This document shows, in pieces, positions 41,467 through 52,300 of a DNA stretch of 64,000 nt (positions are counted from its first letter, which is position 1; every line of letters begins with the position of its first letter). The position numbers and the translations under genes were made by a program. The notes below the pieces were generated by a model that saw nothing but the letters and a program-made list of their open reading frames with translations, made no database searches and had not been told where the DNA came from. The stretch is from Sedimentisphaerales bacterium (GTDB taxonomy: Bacteria; Planctomycetota; Phycisphaerae; Sedimentisphaerales; Anaerobacaceae). The DNA is taken from positions 1-64,000 of the forward strand of contig JAFGCD010000130.1 of the NCBI GenBank assembly GCA_016932835.1, written 5' to 3'.

Positions 41467-43845
41467 ATGTTCAGAAAAGTGTCGTATTTGCTCATTGCTT
41501 TTTATTGTAGCTCGATTGTCATGGCGCAGTCGCCGGCAGTTGCCATAAATCCCGAGCTGCTCAAGGATCGCTGGCCTGCCGAATGGATTGCGCATCCTAC
41601 GGCCTCGGGCAACGATTACGGGGTTTTTCTCTTTCGCCGGAGCTTCGATCTCCAGGCCAAGCCGAGCCGGTTCGTGATTCACGTCTCGGCTGACAACCGG
41701 TATCGGCTGTTCGTCAACGGCAGGGCGGTCGGCATGGGGCCTGCCCGCGGCGATCTGGATCACTGGCGGTTTGAAACTGTGGATATCGGCCCGTTCCTGG
41801 ACAAGGGCGGGAATGTCTTAGCTGCGGTGGTCTGGAATTTCGGCGAGCATATTCCCTTCGCTCAAGTTACCAGCCAGACTGCTTTTATCGTGCAGGGCGA
41901 TTCGAAATCAGAGTCCGTAGTAAATACCGACGATCGCTGGAAGGTGATGCAGAACTCGGCGTATTCTCCTGTTCCCGTCGAACGCAGTCGGCTCTTCTGG
42001 GCGTTCATAGTAATCGGGCCGGGAGATCGGGTCGATGGCTCGAAATACCCGTGGGGCTGGCAGGAAAGTGATTATGACGACTCGAAATGGGACAAGGCCA
42101 AAAAGCTCGGCAAGGGTGTGCCCTACGGGGTGCGCAACTTCAGTATGCCCTGGGCCCTTGTCCCCCGGCCTATCCCGGCGATGGAGGACCGGCTGCAGCG
42201 TATTCCAAAGATTGCTCGTTCTTCCGGTGCATCTATTACCGAAGATTTTCTCAACGCGGCTAAACCGCTTGAAATTCCGCCCGATACTAAGGCAACGATA
42301 CTGCTCGACCAGACCTATCTGACCACTGCTTATCCTGAACTGCTGGTCAGCGGCGGCAAGGGTAGTGAGGTAACGTTGGAATATGCCGAAGCCTTGTTCG
42401 ACGAGAAAGGCAAGAAGGGTCATCGCGATGAGATAGGAGGCCGCCGGATACGAGGCTACCAGGACAAGTTCCTGCCCAACGGCGGCGAAAAAAGGCTGTT
42501 TCGGCCCTTGTGGCTGCGAACGTATCGGTATCTGCAAATTGAAATCAAGACGGCGAGCGAGCCTCTGACTATTCACGATTTCTACGGGAGGTACACCGGT
42601 TATCCATTCAAAAGAAAGGCTTCCTTTGCCGGCAGCGACCCGGAATTGACGGATATCTGGGACGTCGGCTGGCGAACGGCGAGACTCTGCTCCGGCGAGA
42701 CTTATTACGACTGCCCGTATTATGAACAGCTTCAGTACGCCGGCGATACGCGCATACAGACGTTTATCTCGTTATACGTCTCCGGCGACGACCGGCTCAT
42801 GCGGAACGCCATCATGCAGTTCGACGATTCGCGGATGCCGGAGGGCTTGACGGCAAGTCGATACCCGCACTGCGTTCAGCAGATAATACCGCCTTATTCC
42901 CTCTTTTGGATAACCATGATTCACGATCATTGGATGCACCGCGACGACCCGGCGTTTATCGGCAGATTTCTGCCCGGTATTCGGGGAGTGCTGGAATGGT
43001 TCGAGGGACACATTGACGAAAACGGCATGTTGGGAGTTCTGCCGTGGTGGAACTATGTCGATTGGGTGCCTCAATATGAATCCGGCGAGCCGAGCGGCGT
43101 CAAGGAGGGCAACTCCGCGATTGTTACACTGCAATTCGTTTACGCCCTCGACTATGCCGCCGAACTGGCCGAAGCATTCGGCGATAAAAACCAGGCCCGG
43201 CATTATCGCAGCCTTTCCGGCTCGCTCAAGAAGGCGGTGCGGAAGCACTGCTGGGACGAAGAACGCGGGCTCTTCGCCGATACGCCGAAGAAAAAGTTGT
43301 TCAGCCAGCATACGAATGTAATGGCGGTGCTTGTTGATATGATTCCGGCCGCACGCCAAAAGGCCTTTATGGAAAAAGTCGTCGCCGAAAAAGACCTCGT
43401 TCAGTGCACCTTCTACTACCATTTTTATCTGGTTCGGGCTATGAAGAAGGCCGGCCTTGGAGATCGTTATATCGAAATGCTCCGGCCCTGGCGAGACATG
43501 CTCAAAATGGGCCTGACCACGTTCGCCGAGAAGCCCGAGCCCACCCGCTCGGATTGTCACGCCTGGAGCGCCGGCCCGAATTATGATTTACTGGCAACGG
43601 TGTGCGGGATTGAGCCTGCCAAGCCGGGATTTAAGTCCGTGCGGATCGAACCACACCTCGGCCCGCTTGAGTGGGTTGAAGGCAAAATGCCGCATCCGCT
43701 CGGCATGATCGAAGTCAGATTCGAGCGAAAAGATAAGGCCGGTGTCAAAGGCTGGGTAGTTCTGCCGGACGGCCTGGAAGGAAGGTTCGTCTGGAATGGA
43801 AAATCAACCCGTCTCAAGAGCGGCAAGACAAATATCAGCAGGTGA
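41467..43845 (+). CDS. alpha-L-rhamnosidase-like glycoside hydrolase (GH78 type)
   Basis: 792 aa. Signal peptide (..CSSIVMAQS). N-terminal jelly-roll carbohydrate domains (AEWIAHPTASGNDYGVFLFRRSF.., DNRYRLFVNGRAVGMGPARGD) followed by an (alpha/alpha)6 barrel with ETYYDCPYYEQLQYAGDTR, the GH78 catalytic-face motif, and a C-terminal beta domain (VRIEPHLGPLEWVEGKMPHP). Probably removes terminal rhamnose from plant or algal glycans outside the cytoplasm. ATG at 41467 with GGAGG; the upstream in-frame extension is rejected. Confidence 0.85.
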   Translation: MFRKVSYLLIAFYCSSIVMAQSPAVAINPELLKDRWPAEWIAHPTASGNDYGVFLFRRSFDLQAKPSRFVIHVSADNRYRLFVNGRAVGMGPARGDLDHWRFETVDIGPFLDKGGNVLAAVVWNFGEHIPFAQVTSQTAFIVQGDSKSESVVNTDDRWKVMQNSAYSPVPVERSRLFWAFIVIGPGDRVDGSKYPWGWQESDYDDSKWDKAKKLGKGVPYGVRNFSMPWALVPRPIPAMEDRLQRIPKIARSSGASITEDFLNAAKPLEIPPDTKATILLDQTYLTTAYPELLVSGGKGSEVTLEYAEALFDEKGKKGHRDEIGGRRIRGYQDKFLPNGGEKRLFRPLWLRTYRYLQIEIKTASEPLTIHDFYGRYTGYPFKRKASFAGSDPELTDIWDVGWRTARLCSGETYYDCPYYEQLQYAGDTRIQTFISLYVSGDDRLMRNAIMQFDDSRMPEGLTASRYPHCVQQIIPPYSLFWITMIHDHWMHRDDPAFIGRFLPGIRGVLEWFEGHIDENGMLGVLPWWNYVDWVPQYESGEPSGVKEGNSAIVTLQFVYALDYAAELAEAFGDKNQARHYRSLSGSLKKAVRKHCWDEERGLFADTPKKKLFSQHTNVMAVLVDMIPAARQKAFMEKVVAEKDLVQCTFYYHFYLVRAMKKAGLGDRYIEMLRPWRDMLKMGLTTFAEKPEPTRSDCHAWSAGPNYDLLATVCGIEPAKPGFKSVRIEPHLGPLEWVEGKMPHPLGMIEVRFERKDKAGVKGWVVLPDGLEGRFVWNGKSTRLKSGKTNISR

Positions 43846-43878
43846 TCGCGCCGGCGATCCGGAGAAAGGAATAGAACT

Positions 43879-44727
43879 ATGATAAAACTGAGCATGCACG
43901 TGGATAACTGGCGTCACCTGGATGTGTCGTATGAGGTTCCTTGCCGGGTCGCAAAGGACAACGGCATGAAATTCGTCGAGTTCGGGACTATCGACGGGGA
44001 CTACTTCATCGAAGCCCTGGGCTATAGTCCGCACATACCGCTTCATTCGGATCCGCTGAAGCTGAAAGCTTACCTGGACTCGATGGGCCTGAAGGTCTCG
44101 CAGCTCGACGCGGCGTATCCTATGTCGTGTCCGGAGGGACTATTTCGCGGGATAGGCTACACTACGCGGTCTATTCAGTTTGCCAAGGCCCTCGGCTGCC
44201 CGTGCGTCGATACTACCGACGGCGGGCGAAAGCCCGAGGGATATACCGACGATGAGGTGATGGTGCTTATGAAGCAGTACTATCGTGTCGTACTCGAATG
44301 GGCCGAAAGATACGATGTAATAATTAACGTTGAGCCGCACGGCCCATACACAACAGACCCGGATTGTATGGAGAAGATTCTCAGTTTCTATGACTCGCCG
44401 TATTTGAAGATGAACTTCGACACGGGCAACGTTTTCATCGCGGGGCAGGACCCGGTCAAATTCCTCAAGCGTTTTCGCCACAAGGTTTCTCATTGCCACA
44501 TCAAGGATGTCAGCGCCGAGCTTGCCGAGGCGGTCCGCGGCGGGATGACCGGTATTGCCTGTTCGGTCGTGGGTATCGGCGAGGGAGTCAACGCCGAGAA
44601 CATCGCAGGATGCATCGAATTGCTCAAGGAAATCGACTTCGATGGTGTCATCTCGATAGAATGCGAAGCGGCTCCGGGAAAGATCGAGCAGAGTATAGAG
44701 TGGCTGCGCAAGGAAATCGCTCGATAA
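43879..44727 (+). CDS. sugar phosphate isomerase/epimerase family protein
   Basis: 282 aa, TIM barrel of the xylose-isomerase-like/AP-endonuclease-2 type. Metal-site strands: NVEPHG (about 151-156), NFDTGNVFIAG, CHIKDV, and SIECEA near the end. No signal peptide, so cytoplasmic. 33 bases downstream of the rhamnosidase and probably processing the released sugar or a keto derivative. Confidence 0.85.
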   Translation: MIKLSMHVDNWRHLDVSYEVPCRVAKDNGMKFVEFGTIDGDYFIEALGYSPHIPLHSDPLKLKAYLDSMGLKVSQLDAAYPMSCPEGLFRGIGYTTRSIQFAKALGCPCVDTTDGGRKPEGYTDDEVMVLMKQYYRVVLEWAERYDVIINVEPHGPYTTDPDCMEKILSFYDSPYLKMNFDTGNVFIAGQDPVKFLKRFRHKVSHCHIKDVSAELAEAVRGGMTGIACSVVGIGEGVNAENIAGCIELLKEIDFDGVISIECEAAPGKIEQSIEWLRKEIAR

Positions 44728-44842
44728 GCGAATAGCGGTATTCTGAAATGCAGCTTCGCTGTAAAGAAAACTGCGGATTCGACGATGTCCGCTTGAGTCA
44801 GGATATGGTGTTTCGCCCGGAAGCAGGGCGGTAGATAGAACA

Positions 44843-46075
44843 CTAACCAGCTTTTACGTCGAAGCAGTAGAGGTTGTCCGCAAATCGCAGGTAGAGCCTG
44901 CCGCCTGTTACTACCGGATGCGCCCAGCTTGGCCCGCTGCCTTCGACGGTTACATTGCCTGTTACCTGCATGCCGTCGGGCGAGCAGGTCGCCAGTGCTG
45001 CCTTGCCTCCGTTCTCGCCGAAGAGATACAACATTCCGTCGGCAAAGCAGAGCGAGCCCTTGCCCACCGCTGTCTCATTCCACATAAACTTGCCCGTTTT
45101 CAGTTCGAGGCACGACCAGCCGCCGTTATGGTTGCCGTAGATATAACCTTCATGAATGATATAACCGCCGTGGTGGCAGACCATGTCACGGGTTGTCCAG
45201 GCCTGCTCGGCGGCAACCTTGCCGGCGTTGGCTTTGAGCTTGAGACATATCCCACCCTTGCCGTATCCGTTGGCCCAGAATACGTACCCGTCGGCATATT
45301 GCGGATCGGGGCAGTTAGCTGTATTACCCTTGCACCAGTCGTTCAGCCACAGCAGTTCGCCGGTCTTGGCCGATACGCCGACGATGCCTGCGTTTGTTCC
45401 GGTGGCAATAATATCGACGCCTTCATGTTGGATGGATACGCACGAGCCGTATTCAGGCCCTGCCTGGAAACCTGTGCTTTTCCAGACGACCTCTCCGTTG
45501 GTTTTGTTGAATGCGACGATGCAGTTTTCGCCGCCGGGTTTTGCGATTGCCAGATTGCCGTGAATCAGGACCGACTCGGCATAGCCCCAGCCGCCCGGTT
45601 TTCCCCCAAAATCCCGCATATTCTTCGACCAGTTGAGTTTGCCGCTTTTGGCGTCCATGCACGCAAGGACACCGTTGCCGGACAGCACATACACCCGCCC
45701 ATCATCTACGGTGGGGGTCGAGCGTGACCCGCCGGGGCCGGGCGTCCAGGGCTTATCTACGGGGACCCTCCATTTTTCCTTGCCGTTCATGTCAAAAGCG
45801 AAAAGCATCAGATTGTCTTTTGAATCGCCTGTTGCATAGACAGTATTATCACTCACTGAGACGGTCGAGAAGCCGACGCCGAGCCCTTTGGCCTGCCAGA
45901 GCAGTTTCGGGCCGCCCTCAGGCCATTTCTTCAGCAGACCGGTGTCCAAAGACTTTCCATCGCGATTGGGCCCCATCCAGCAGGACCAGCCAGAATCGGC
46001 GCCGATAGCCACAGAAGACAATATTAGAAGGGTTGTAAAGAGCGCCGTTGCGCTTGCACGTTGTGACTTGCCCAT
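44843..46075 (-). CDS. exported PQQ/BamB-like beta-propeller
   Basis: 410 aa. Signal peptide ending ..SSVAIGA, then WSCWMGPNRDGKS, the signature opening of planctomycete PQQ-like repeat proteins, and about seven repeats of the VYVLSGNGVLACMDAKSGKLNW type. The family includes quinoprotein dehydrogenases and non-catalytic BamB-like scaffolds; no quinone-site residues can be assigned here. Strong AAGGAGA before the ATG. Last gene of the minus-strand operon from 52684, after a 189-base gap. Confidence 0.85.
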   Translation of the reverse strand: MGKSQRASATALFTTLLILSSVAIGADSGWSCWMGPNRDGKSLDTGLLKKWPEGGPKLLWQAKGLGVGFSTVSVSDNTVYATGDSKDNLMLFAFDMNGKEKWRVPVDKPWTPGPGGSRSTPTVDDGRVYVLSGNGVLACMDAKSGKLNWSKNMRDFGGKPGGWGYAESVLIHGNLAIAKPGGENCIVAFNKTNGEVVWKSTGFQAGPEYGSCVSIQHEGVDIIATGTNAGIVGVSAKTGELLWLNDWCKGNTANCPDPQYADGYVFWANGYGKGGICLKLKANAGKVAAEQAWTTRDMVCHHGGYIIHEGYIYGNHNGGWSCLELKTGKFMWNETAVGKGSLCFADGMLYLFGENGGKAALATCSPDGMQVTGNVTVEGSGPSWAHPVVTGGRLYLRFADNLYCFDVKAG

Positions 46076-46264
46076 TTCGATTCTCCTTCAAGTGAGTATT
46101 TCGTATTCTACATTACAGTTTTCAAGACTCATTCGGTTTTTTTGCCCGGTTCTGAGTTCCTGATTGGTATTTCACGGTAACAGACGTGCCAAACCGACAC
46201 AATATCAAACTTTCTCACATTTTTTGCAGATAATCACCCGGTCCTGTCCGATTTGCCTTCGACG

Positions 46265-48073
46265 TTAGGATTCTTGCCCGTCGGCCGTCGATCTGTTCGG
46301 GAGGTTCGAATACCATGTGAATATCAGAACCAGCACGGCAGCGGCGGCAACGCCCAGCCATAGACCGGCTTTGGCATACCAGTGGCCCACGAGGTACATT
46401 GGGAAAAGGTAAAGTCCTGAAATGGCGATCATCCCCAGGCAAACATTCAAAATCGTGAGCGGGACATTCTCCGACTTCGATGCGGTTTCTTCCTGCGACA
46501 ATGCCGTCTGTTTGCGAATCGCCCCCCACATCCCGAACGGGCGAACCGATTTGTAGAATGACCGGAGTACTTCGGTATCGACGGGCGAAGTCGCCATCGA
46601 GGCTATAATGCTGACAGCCAGCGATGCGGCGCATATCGCAGGGAAGACGTAATAGGCCGGCATGTCGGGCTGAAACAGTGCTATCAGGGAAAGCAGGATC
46701 CCTGCAAAGGTCCCCATCGAGTAGCCCCATCCGTTCATTCGCCACCAGTACCAGCGAAGCACATTCGGCATAACTACCCCTGCTCCGAGGGCCATCATCA
46801 TCCAGTTCCAAATCCTGGCAATCGATCCGGCCTGAAAACCGATCCCGACCCCTACAACCACGAGCAGGATTGTTGCGGCGTAACTGCACCGAACCGATTC
46901 GCGGTCGCCGGCATCGGGCCGAAAGTAGGGCTGCCAGATGTCACGGACTATGAACGATGCCCCGCTGTTTACTGTCGAGCTGAAGGTTGACATGAATGCG
47001 GCAAGGAGTCCCGCCAATACCAGGCCTCGTATCCCGCCGGGCAGCAGTTTCAGCAGCACTATCGGCATTACCTCCTCCGTATCGGTAACGCCGGCGACTC
47101 CCGTCAGGGCCAGCAGCACGATGCCGACGGCCATCGCCCAGCGGACAATCAGAAATACGCTCCATGCCGCTCCGACCTTCGCTGCGTCACGTGCGTCGCG
47201 GGCGGCGAGGAATCTCTGGAAGTCGTACATCTGCGCAGGCCCGCCGGCGTTGAGCAGCAGGCCCTTGATGACCCATACGATCACAAGGGCGCCGAAGAGT
47301 TCGAAGCCGGAGTTTTCCGTTCCGGCAAGGGCCTCTATTCTCCAGGGTACGCGGAGCGACGTCCAATCGGCCGGCAGAGTGGCGAGCAGTTCCGGCGTCA
47401 GTTTGGACCATGCGAGGTAAGCTATGAAGACGCTCGCCAGAGTAAGGATGATCGTCTGGATTACGTCGGTTACCACAACGCTGTAGAGTCCGCCGAGGAT
47501 CACGTATAACGTCGTTGCTCCGATGATAGCCACCGCCAGGGCGTTGGCTTCATAGGTTGTGACCAATGTTTGCAGCCAGGCGATCGTTGTATGGTCGGCA
47601 AGAGATTCGAGCGGAATATACACGGATGCGAACTTTCCGATCCCCTGGAAGGCGTAACCGACGAAACTCGCCAGGGTGACAACGGCCATCACCGCGTATG
47701 CCGTTCTCGCAAGACGTCCGCCGGGGCCGCTGCCGAAGCGCGTCCGCATCCACTCGGCAGCCGTCATCACGTTCGACCGTCGCACCCATTTTCCCATGTA
47801 GCCGAGAAAAAAGGCCCCCATGAGGAAGCCCCACATCCAGTGGTGCCACATGGATTTCATGCCGAGGACGTATAGAATCGAGACGATCCACATCGTTCCG
47901 GTGATATCGAAATTGGAGACAGAACCGGACATTGCCAGGCCGAGCCAGTGTATCTTCCCGCCGCCGAGGAAATATGCCCGCAGGTTCCTGGAAGCCCTTT
48001 TCTGGTACCAGAAGCCTAGGCCTATTACGGTGATGAAGTACAGGGCTATTATTCGAAAGTCGGTTGAAGTCAT
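46265..48073 (-). CDS. sodium:solute symporter (SSS family)
   Basis: 602 aa, about 14 helices. N-terminal RAYFLGGGKIHWLGLAMSGSVSNFDITGTMW and the ILGGLYSVVVTDVIQ motif are SSS features; FSSTVNSGASFIVRDIW matches the sodium-site helix. The C-terminal extra helices resemble SGLT-type sugar carriers. With a mannosidase two genes upstream, sugar uptake is the likely job. It begins 17 bases after the UroD-like gene. Confidence 0.88.
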   Translation of the reverse strand: MTSTDFRIIALYFITVIGLGFWYQKRASRNLRAYFLGGGKIHWLGLAMSGSVSNFDITGTMWIVSILYVLGMKSMWHHWMWGFLMGAFFLGYMGKWVRRSNVMTAAEWMRTRFGSGPGGRLARTAYAVMAVVTLASFVGYAFQGIGKFASVYIPLESLADHTTIAWLQTLVTTYEANALAVAIIGATTLYVILGGLYSVVVTDVIQTIILTLASVFIAYLAWSKLTPELLATLPADWTSLRVPWRIEALAGTENSGFELFGALVIVWVIKGLLLNAGGPAQMYDFQRFLAARDARDAAKVGAAWSVFLIVRWAMAVGIVLLALTGVAGVTDTEEVMPIVLLKLLPGGIRGLVLAGLLAAFMSTFSSTVNSGASFIVRDIWQPYFRPDAGDRESVRCSYAATILLVVVGVGIGFQAGSIARIWNWMMMALGAGVVMPNVLRWYWWRMNGWGYSMGTFAGILLSLIALFQPDMPAYYVFPAICAASLAVSIIASMATSPVDTEVLRSFYKSVRPFGMWGAIRKQTALSQEETASKSENVPLTILNVCLGMIAISGLYLFPMYLVGHWYAKAGLWLGVAAAAVLVLIFTWYSNLPNRSTADGQES

Positions 48074-48090
48074 TCGGTATTCTCTGCTAC

Positions 48091-49308
48091 TCAGCCGGCA
48101 TTGCCGGCTGCATCGAGCATGGCGGTGATATTTTCGGGCGGTACGTTTGCGAGGATATTGTGCACCTGCTGAAAGACGAATCCGCCGCCGGGCCTGAGTA
48201 TTTCGATTTGCTTTTTAACGTGTTCGGCGATTGTCTCCGGCGTGCCGTTGCCAAGCAAGTTGCCGGTATCGCATCCTGCCCCCCAGAAGGTGATGTCTTT
48301 TCCGAATTCGGCTTTAAGCTCGGCTGCATTCATTCCTACGCAGCTTATCTGGACAGGATTGATCGCGTCTAGGCCGGCCTCGATCAGGTCGCCGAGCAAT
48401 TCACGGACTCCGCCGCAGCAGTGCAGCATTACCTTCACGTTCGCCAGTTCCTTGGCTCGCTTCCACAGCAGTTGGTGGCGACCCTTGAAGAATTCGCGGT
48501 ACATCGCAGGCGACATGATGGGTCCGGTCTGCATGCCAAGATCGTCGCCGAAGAGAATTATGTCGATGCAGTCGCCGACTGTGCCGAGAAAACGCTCGAG
48601 GTTTTGCATGTGAATCTCGACGAGCTTGTCGAGGAAACGGTGTGCCCGCTTCGGCTCGGCGGCAAGGAGCATCATGAACTGGTCGTTACGGTAGAGGAAA
48701 TTGCCGATTTCGAAAAGATTACCCCCGAAAAGGCCTATTATTGCACGGTCGGACCTTTCTCGCAGTCTTTTCGCTCCTTGGCGAAGGGCCGCATCGTCAA
48801 TAGGCCCGGGCGGCGATGCGACCGCCGTCCACATACACTCTTCGAGCGTCGCGTGAATCTTTTCCGGGTGGTCATCTCCTTTTAGAAACGGGAAGTGCGT
48901 CTGCTCGAAATACAATGTCCCGTCCGGCATGTGGGCCAGCACGGTTCCCGATTTCGACCGGATTAACCACCGGTTCGCATCCCTTTCGATTCTCGTCCAT
49001 GCCGGGACGTAACAGGGCGTGCCGTCCGGCAGCGTCCATGGTATCCACGATTCATCGTCTTGGGCAAAACCCCGCCCTAATTCAATCGTATCGACCCGGA
49101 ATCTATCGAGTACGTCGTCGTCCACCACGGCCAATTGCTGCACTACGTCGTAAACTCGAATCGGCTTCTTCGGCAGGCCGAGATAATCACGGAGCCTGGC
49201 ATAGGCAATCGCGGCAATCCCGCTCGACCTGTGCCCCGATAAATCGATTGGAGGGCGGTCGCCTTCGCGGTGGCCCAGCGCCGTCATTACTCTTTCGCGT
49301 GATGTCAC
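48091..49308 (-). CDS. UroD/corrinoid-methyltransferase-family protein
   Basis: 405 aa. TIM barrel of the uroporphyrinogen decarboxylase superfamily; C-terminal half has VMLHCCGGVRELLGDLIEAGLDAINPVQ and TFWGAGCDTGNLL, where the His/Cys pattern matches zinc-dependent methyl transferases (MtaA/CmuA type) rather than true UroD. Heme-synthesis neighbours are absent. Lying between a mannosidase and a symporter, it may act on methylated sugars or other methyl donors (inference). GTG start at 49308 with perfect AAGGAG 7 bases upstream, 13 bases after the GH38 stop. Confidence 0.8.
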   Translation of the reverse strand: MTSRERVMTALGHREGDRPPIDLSGHRSSGIAAIAYARLRDYLGLPKKPIRVYDVVQQLAVVDDDVLDRFRVDTIELGRGFAQDDESWIPWTLPDGTPCYVPAWTRIERDANRWLIRSKSGTVLAHMPDGTLYFEQTHFPFLKGDDHPEKIHATLEECMWTAVASPPGPIDDAALRQGAKRLRERSDRAIIGLFGGNLFEIGNFLYRNDQFMMLLAAEPKRAHRFLDKLVEIHMQNLERFLGTVGDCIDIILFGDDLGMQTGPIMSPAMYREFFKGRHQLLWKRAKELANVKVMLHCCGGVRELLGDLIEAGLDAINPVQISCVGMNAAELKAEFGKDITFWGAGCDTGNLLGNGTPETIAEHVKKQIEILRPGGGFVFQQVHNILANVPPENITAMLDAAGNAG

Positions 49309-49321
49309 GACTAGCTCCTTA

Positions 49322-52300
49322 CTATTCGGATAGCGGCACTCGCAGCGTAACGAATTCGTATCCCGCCATATCAATCGTTCCTGCCAATCTCGATATCTGC
49401 TCCTCGCCCGGATTGCTCAGCCACACTTCTGAAGGTGCGGGCCTGGCCCACTCAATCTTTGCTTTGCAGCTTTTCCCGCTCGTATTGTACAGCCGAACAA
49501 TCCGAGCCTTGCCGTCTTCACTCGGTTTGAACGCCGTTACTATGACGTCATCCGGCTTGACGCTGAAGGCCGATTCGCAAACGCGCGTAGCTTCGTCCAC
49601 GGGCGCCACTATCAAAGGCGTGCTGCGCTCGATACCGAATCTTGCGGCCTGGCCTGCATCGAGTTTCTTATGCGGTCGAATCGAGTAACGGAACACCGTC
49701 GGCCCATCCTGGCTTGCCTTGTAGTTCGTCTCCCAGTAGTTGTTCATTACGTACGAATACAGCGTCGTAGTCGGCTCCAGATTCTTTATCCATCCGACCC
49801 CGCCGCGAGGATCGTTTGTAATTGCGCCGACTTCAATGAGCGGGGCATCGATCGTTGCCAGCGTAACGCCATATGCCGCATTAGACACATCCACCCACCG
49901 CTGAACGGTGAAGTAGTTCTTGCAGGCGCCGGCCAACTGGTCGGTTTCCGGCCGAACAACGCCCCACGGAACTTCCATTCTTATAGTGCCTTCCGGAACG
50001 TTGAACGCAAAACCCAGGTGCACTGCTTCCTGCTTATAGACGTTTTCCTTGTCGATTGTATCGATGATATCCACGCGGTCGAGGCCGCTAATCAGCCGAA
50101 CCTCCCGGATAAGCTTTCTGCATCCCGGCGCATCCGACTCAACAACCAGCGAGGCCATCATTGCCCCACGCTCCTTGACGCTGATTGTGACCGGGCCGTT
50201 GCGCAGGGGCTCCTTCGGATTTCTGCCGGCGACATACAGGTAATCATTAAGTCCACTGGAATCGGTATAGTCCACCAGGTTTTCGGAGATTCCCACCCGC
50301 CGCAGGCTCTTTACGTCACCGGTTGCGGCATCGATTTCGACTTCTAACAAGCCATTCGACAGCCTGGCGTCTGTTGCTGTTGTGCTGTGGCTGGTGGTCC
50401 CGGTGCTTACAGGGCCGGGGTCGAACCTGAATCTCTTGCTCCCCATTGGTGGAACATCATTAGCCATAAATGCCAAATCGCCGTGTGAAAGTCGCTGCGA
50501 GCCGACCTTCTTGCCGCGGTTGTCCCGGACGAGGTCGCCTGCCAGTTGCCAATCGCTCGACAGCACGACCAAATCGGTCCGCGCCCATGAACATGTATTG
50601 AAGACGTCGATAAATTCGATCCTCTTTGCAGTGCTCTTATGTGCGGCCAATGAGTTTTCGAGCAGCTTCCTGGATTGTGTATCGCCGTCAAGCGCAAAGG
50701 CCTGCTTGATCTTCCATTGCGCCTTGGTGAAATTGCTCTCCGGCTGGCTTATGCTGCAATGCGCACCCCAAGTATGCTCATCGTAGAGTATGACATTGTG
50801 CCAGGCATCGTAGAAATCCCCGGCGGGGTAGCTCTTCGGATCGAGCAGGGCGTAAAGGGTTTCGGCCTGGACGAGACGCTCGGCGGCCTCGCGGTTAATC
50901 GCCGTCTCGCGTGCGGAGGAGCCGGCCCCGTCTTCCCAATATGGGGTGAAGTCGCCGCTCGCCGTGGGTATCCTGTCGCCGTATCGCCTCTCGAACTCCC
51001 GGCACATCTCGCCGGCCGTCGATACGACTATCTTAGGATAGGCGTATTTTTCATTCCACGCCTTGACGTAATCGCTCAATCCCGGGTCGGGCGGGCCATT
51101 GTCGCCGCCTATTGAGTAACGGACGTGGACCATATCGTATGGGTAATCCGACCCGCCTAACTGATTCAAATACCGAAACAACCTGCCCGAATCGAGACGC
51201 CCGCTGTGGAACAGCGAATACCCCTCCCCGGCCACCCAGCAGAGCACCTTTTCTTTGCCGGAAGGCGACTGCCAATAGAAAGGCTTATCACCCCATTGCG
51301 AAAGCGTATATCCGATGCGGTGTCCGCGGTTGGGCCCGACTGCGAAATACTTCACGCCGCTCTGCGCCAGCACCGGCACAATGCCCCACGTATAGCCCGG
51401 CACATCGGTAATCATGGCCGAATCGATGGGCACACGGCATTGGCGTCTGAGTCCCTCGGCGCAGCCAAGCAGCCGGATCAGTTCCTCCGGCCGGCATAGA
51501 GCCGTCAGTTCGTTTCCGTAGAGTGCATCCAACGCAATCCAACCCTTCTTCACCGCCTCGATAAACTGTTGACGCTTTTCTTCCGAGGCCTGTTTCAGAT
51601 ACGCATCAACGGCCCAGAGAACTTCGACATTCCACTTGAATTGCGAACCGGCAGGATAGTCCTTGCTTTTCCGGGCCAGTTCAATGACCTCGTCGAAGTA
51701 GCCGAAGTGTTTCTGCAGGACCTCCGTCTGCACGTGCGTGTAGCCGATATCGACGTGAGAATGGTGCAGCAGGTATATCTCCCACTTTCGCACGGGCGAG
51801 AGCGTTACGTTTTTCTTGCTCATGGATTTGCCATCTATTCTCACATCCACATTCACCGACTGTTTCTCATCCACCGCAGGGGCAAGGCCATCGACGGTTC
51901 TGTAGCCGCCTTTCACTGACTGCCTGACGGTCTCGACGCCGTTGATCAGAACCGTTGCCTCCACCGCTTCGCCGGTATGCAGCAAGGAAACTTCCACCGG
52001 CTGATACAGCTTGCCGTCGGTACCTCTGACCAGGACCGGCTGTGTATCGACGCCCAGCAGGCTCGTGGTCCCTTCGAGCGGCCCCTTGCGTGCTCCCGGC
52101 GGGGTCTTCAGCACCACATAATCGTACAGTATCCAACTGCCCGCCGCTGAAGTGATGCTTATCTCGTTTGTTCCGACCTTGAGCGTCTTAGTCGGAAAGC
52201 TCACAGTCTCGATATGCTCGCGGCCCTTCTCAGGCTGCCCAAACGCAGAATCATCGCCAGCTCCTTTTGGCAACTGACATTCGAACGTCGCATTGTTGAC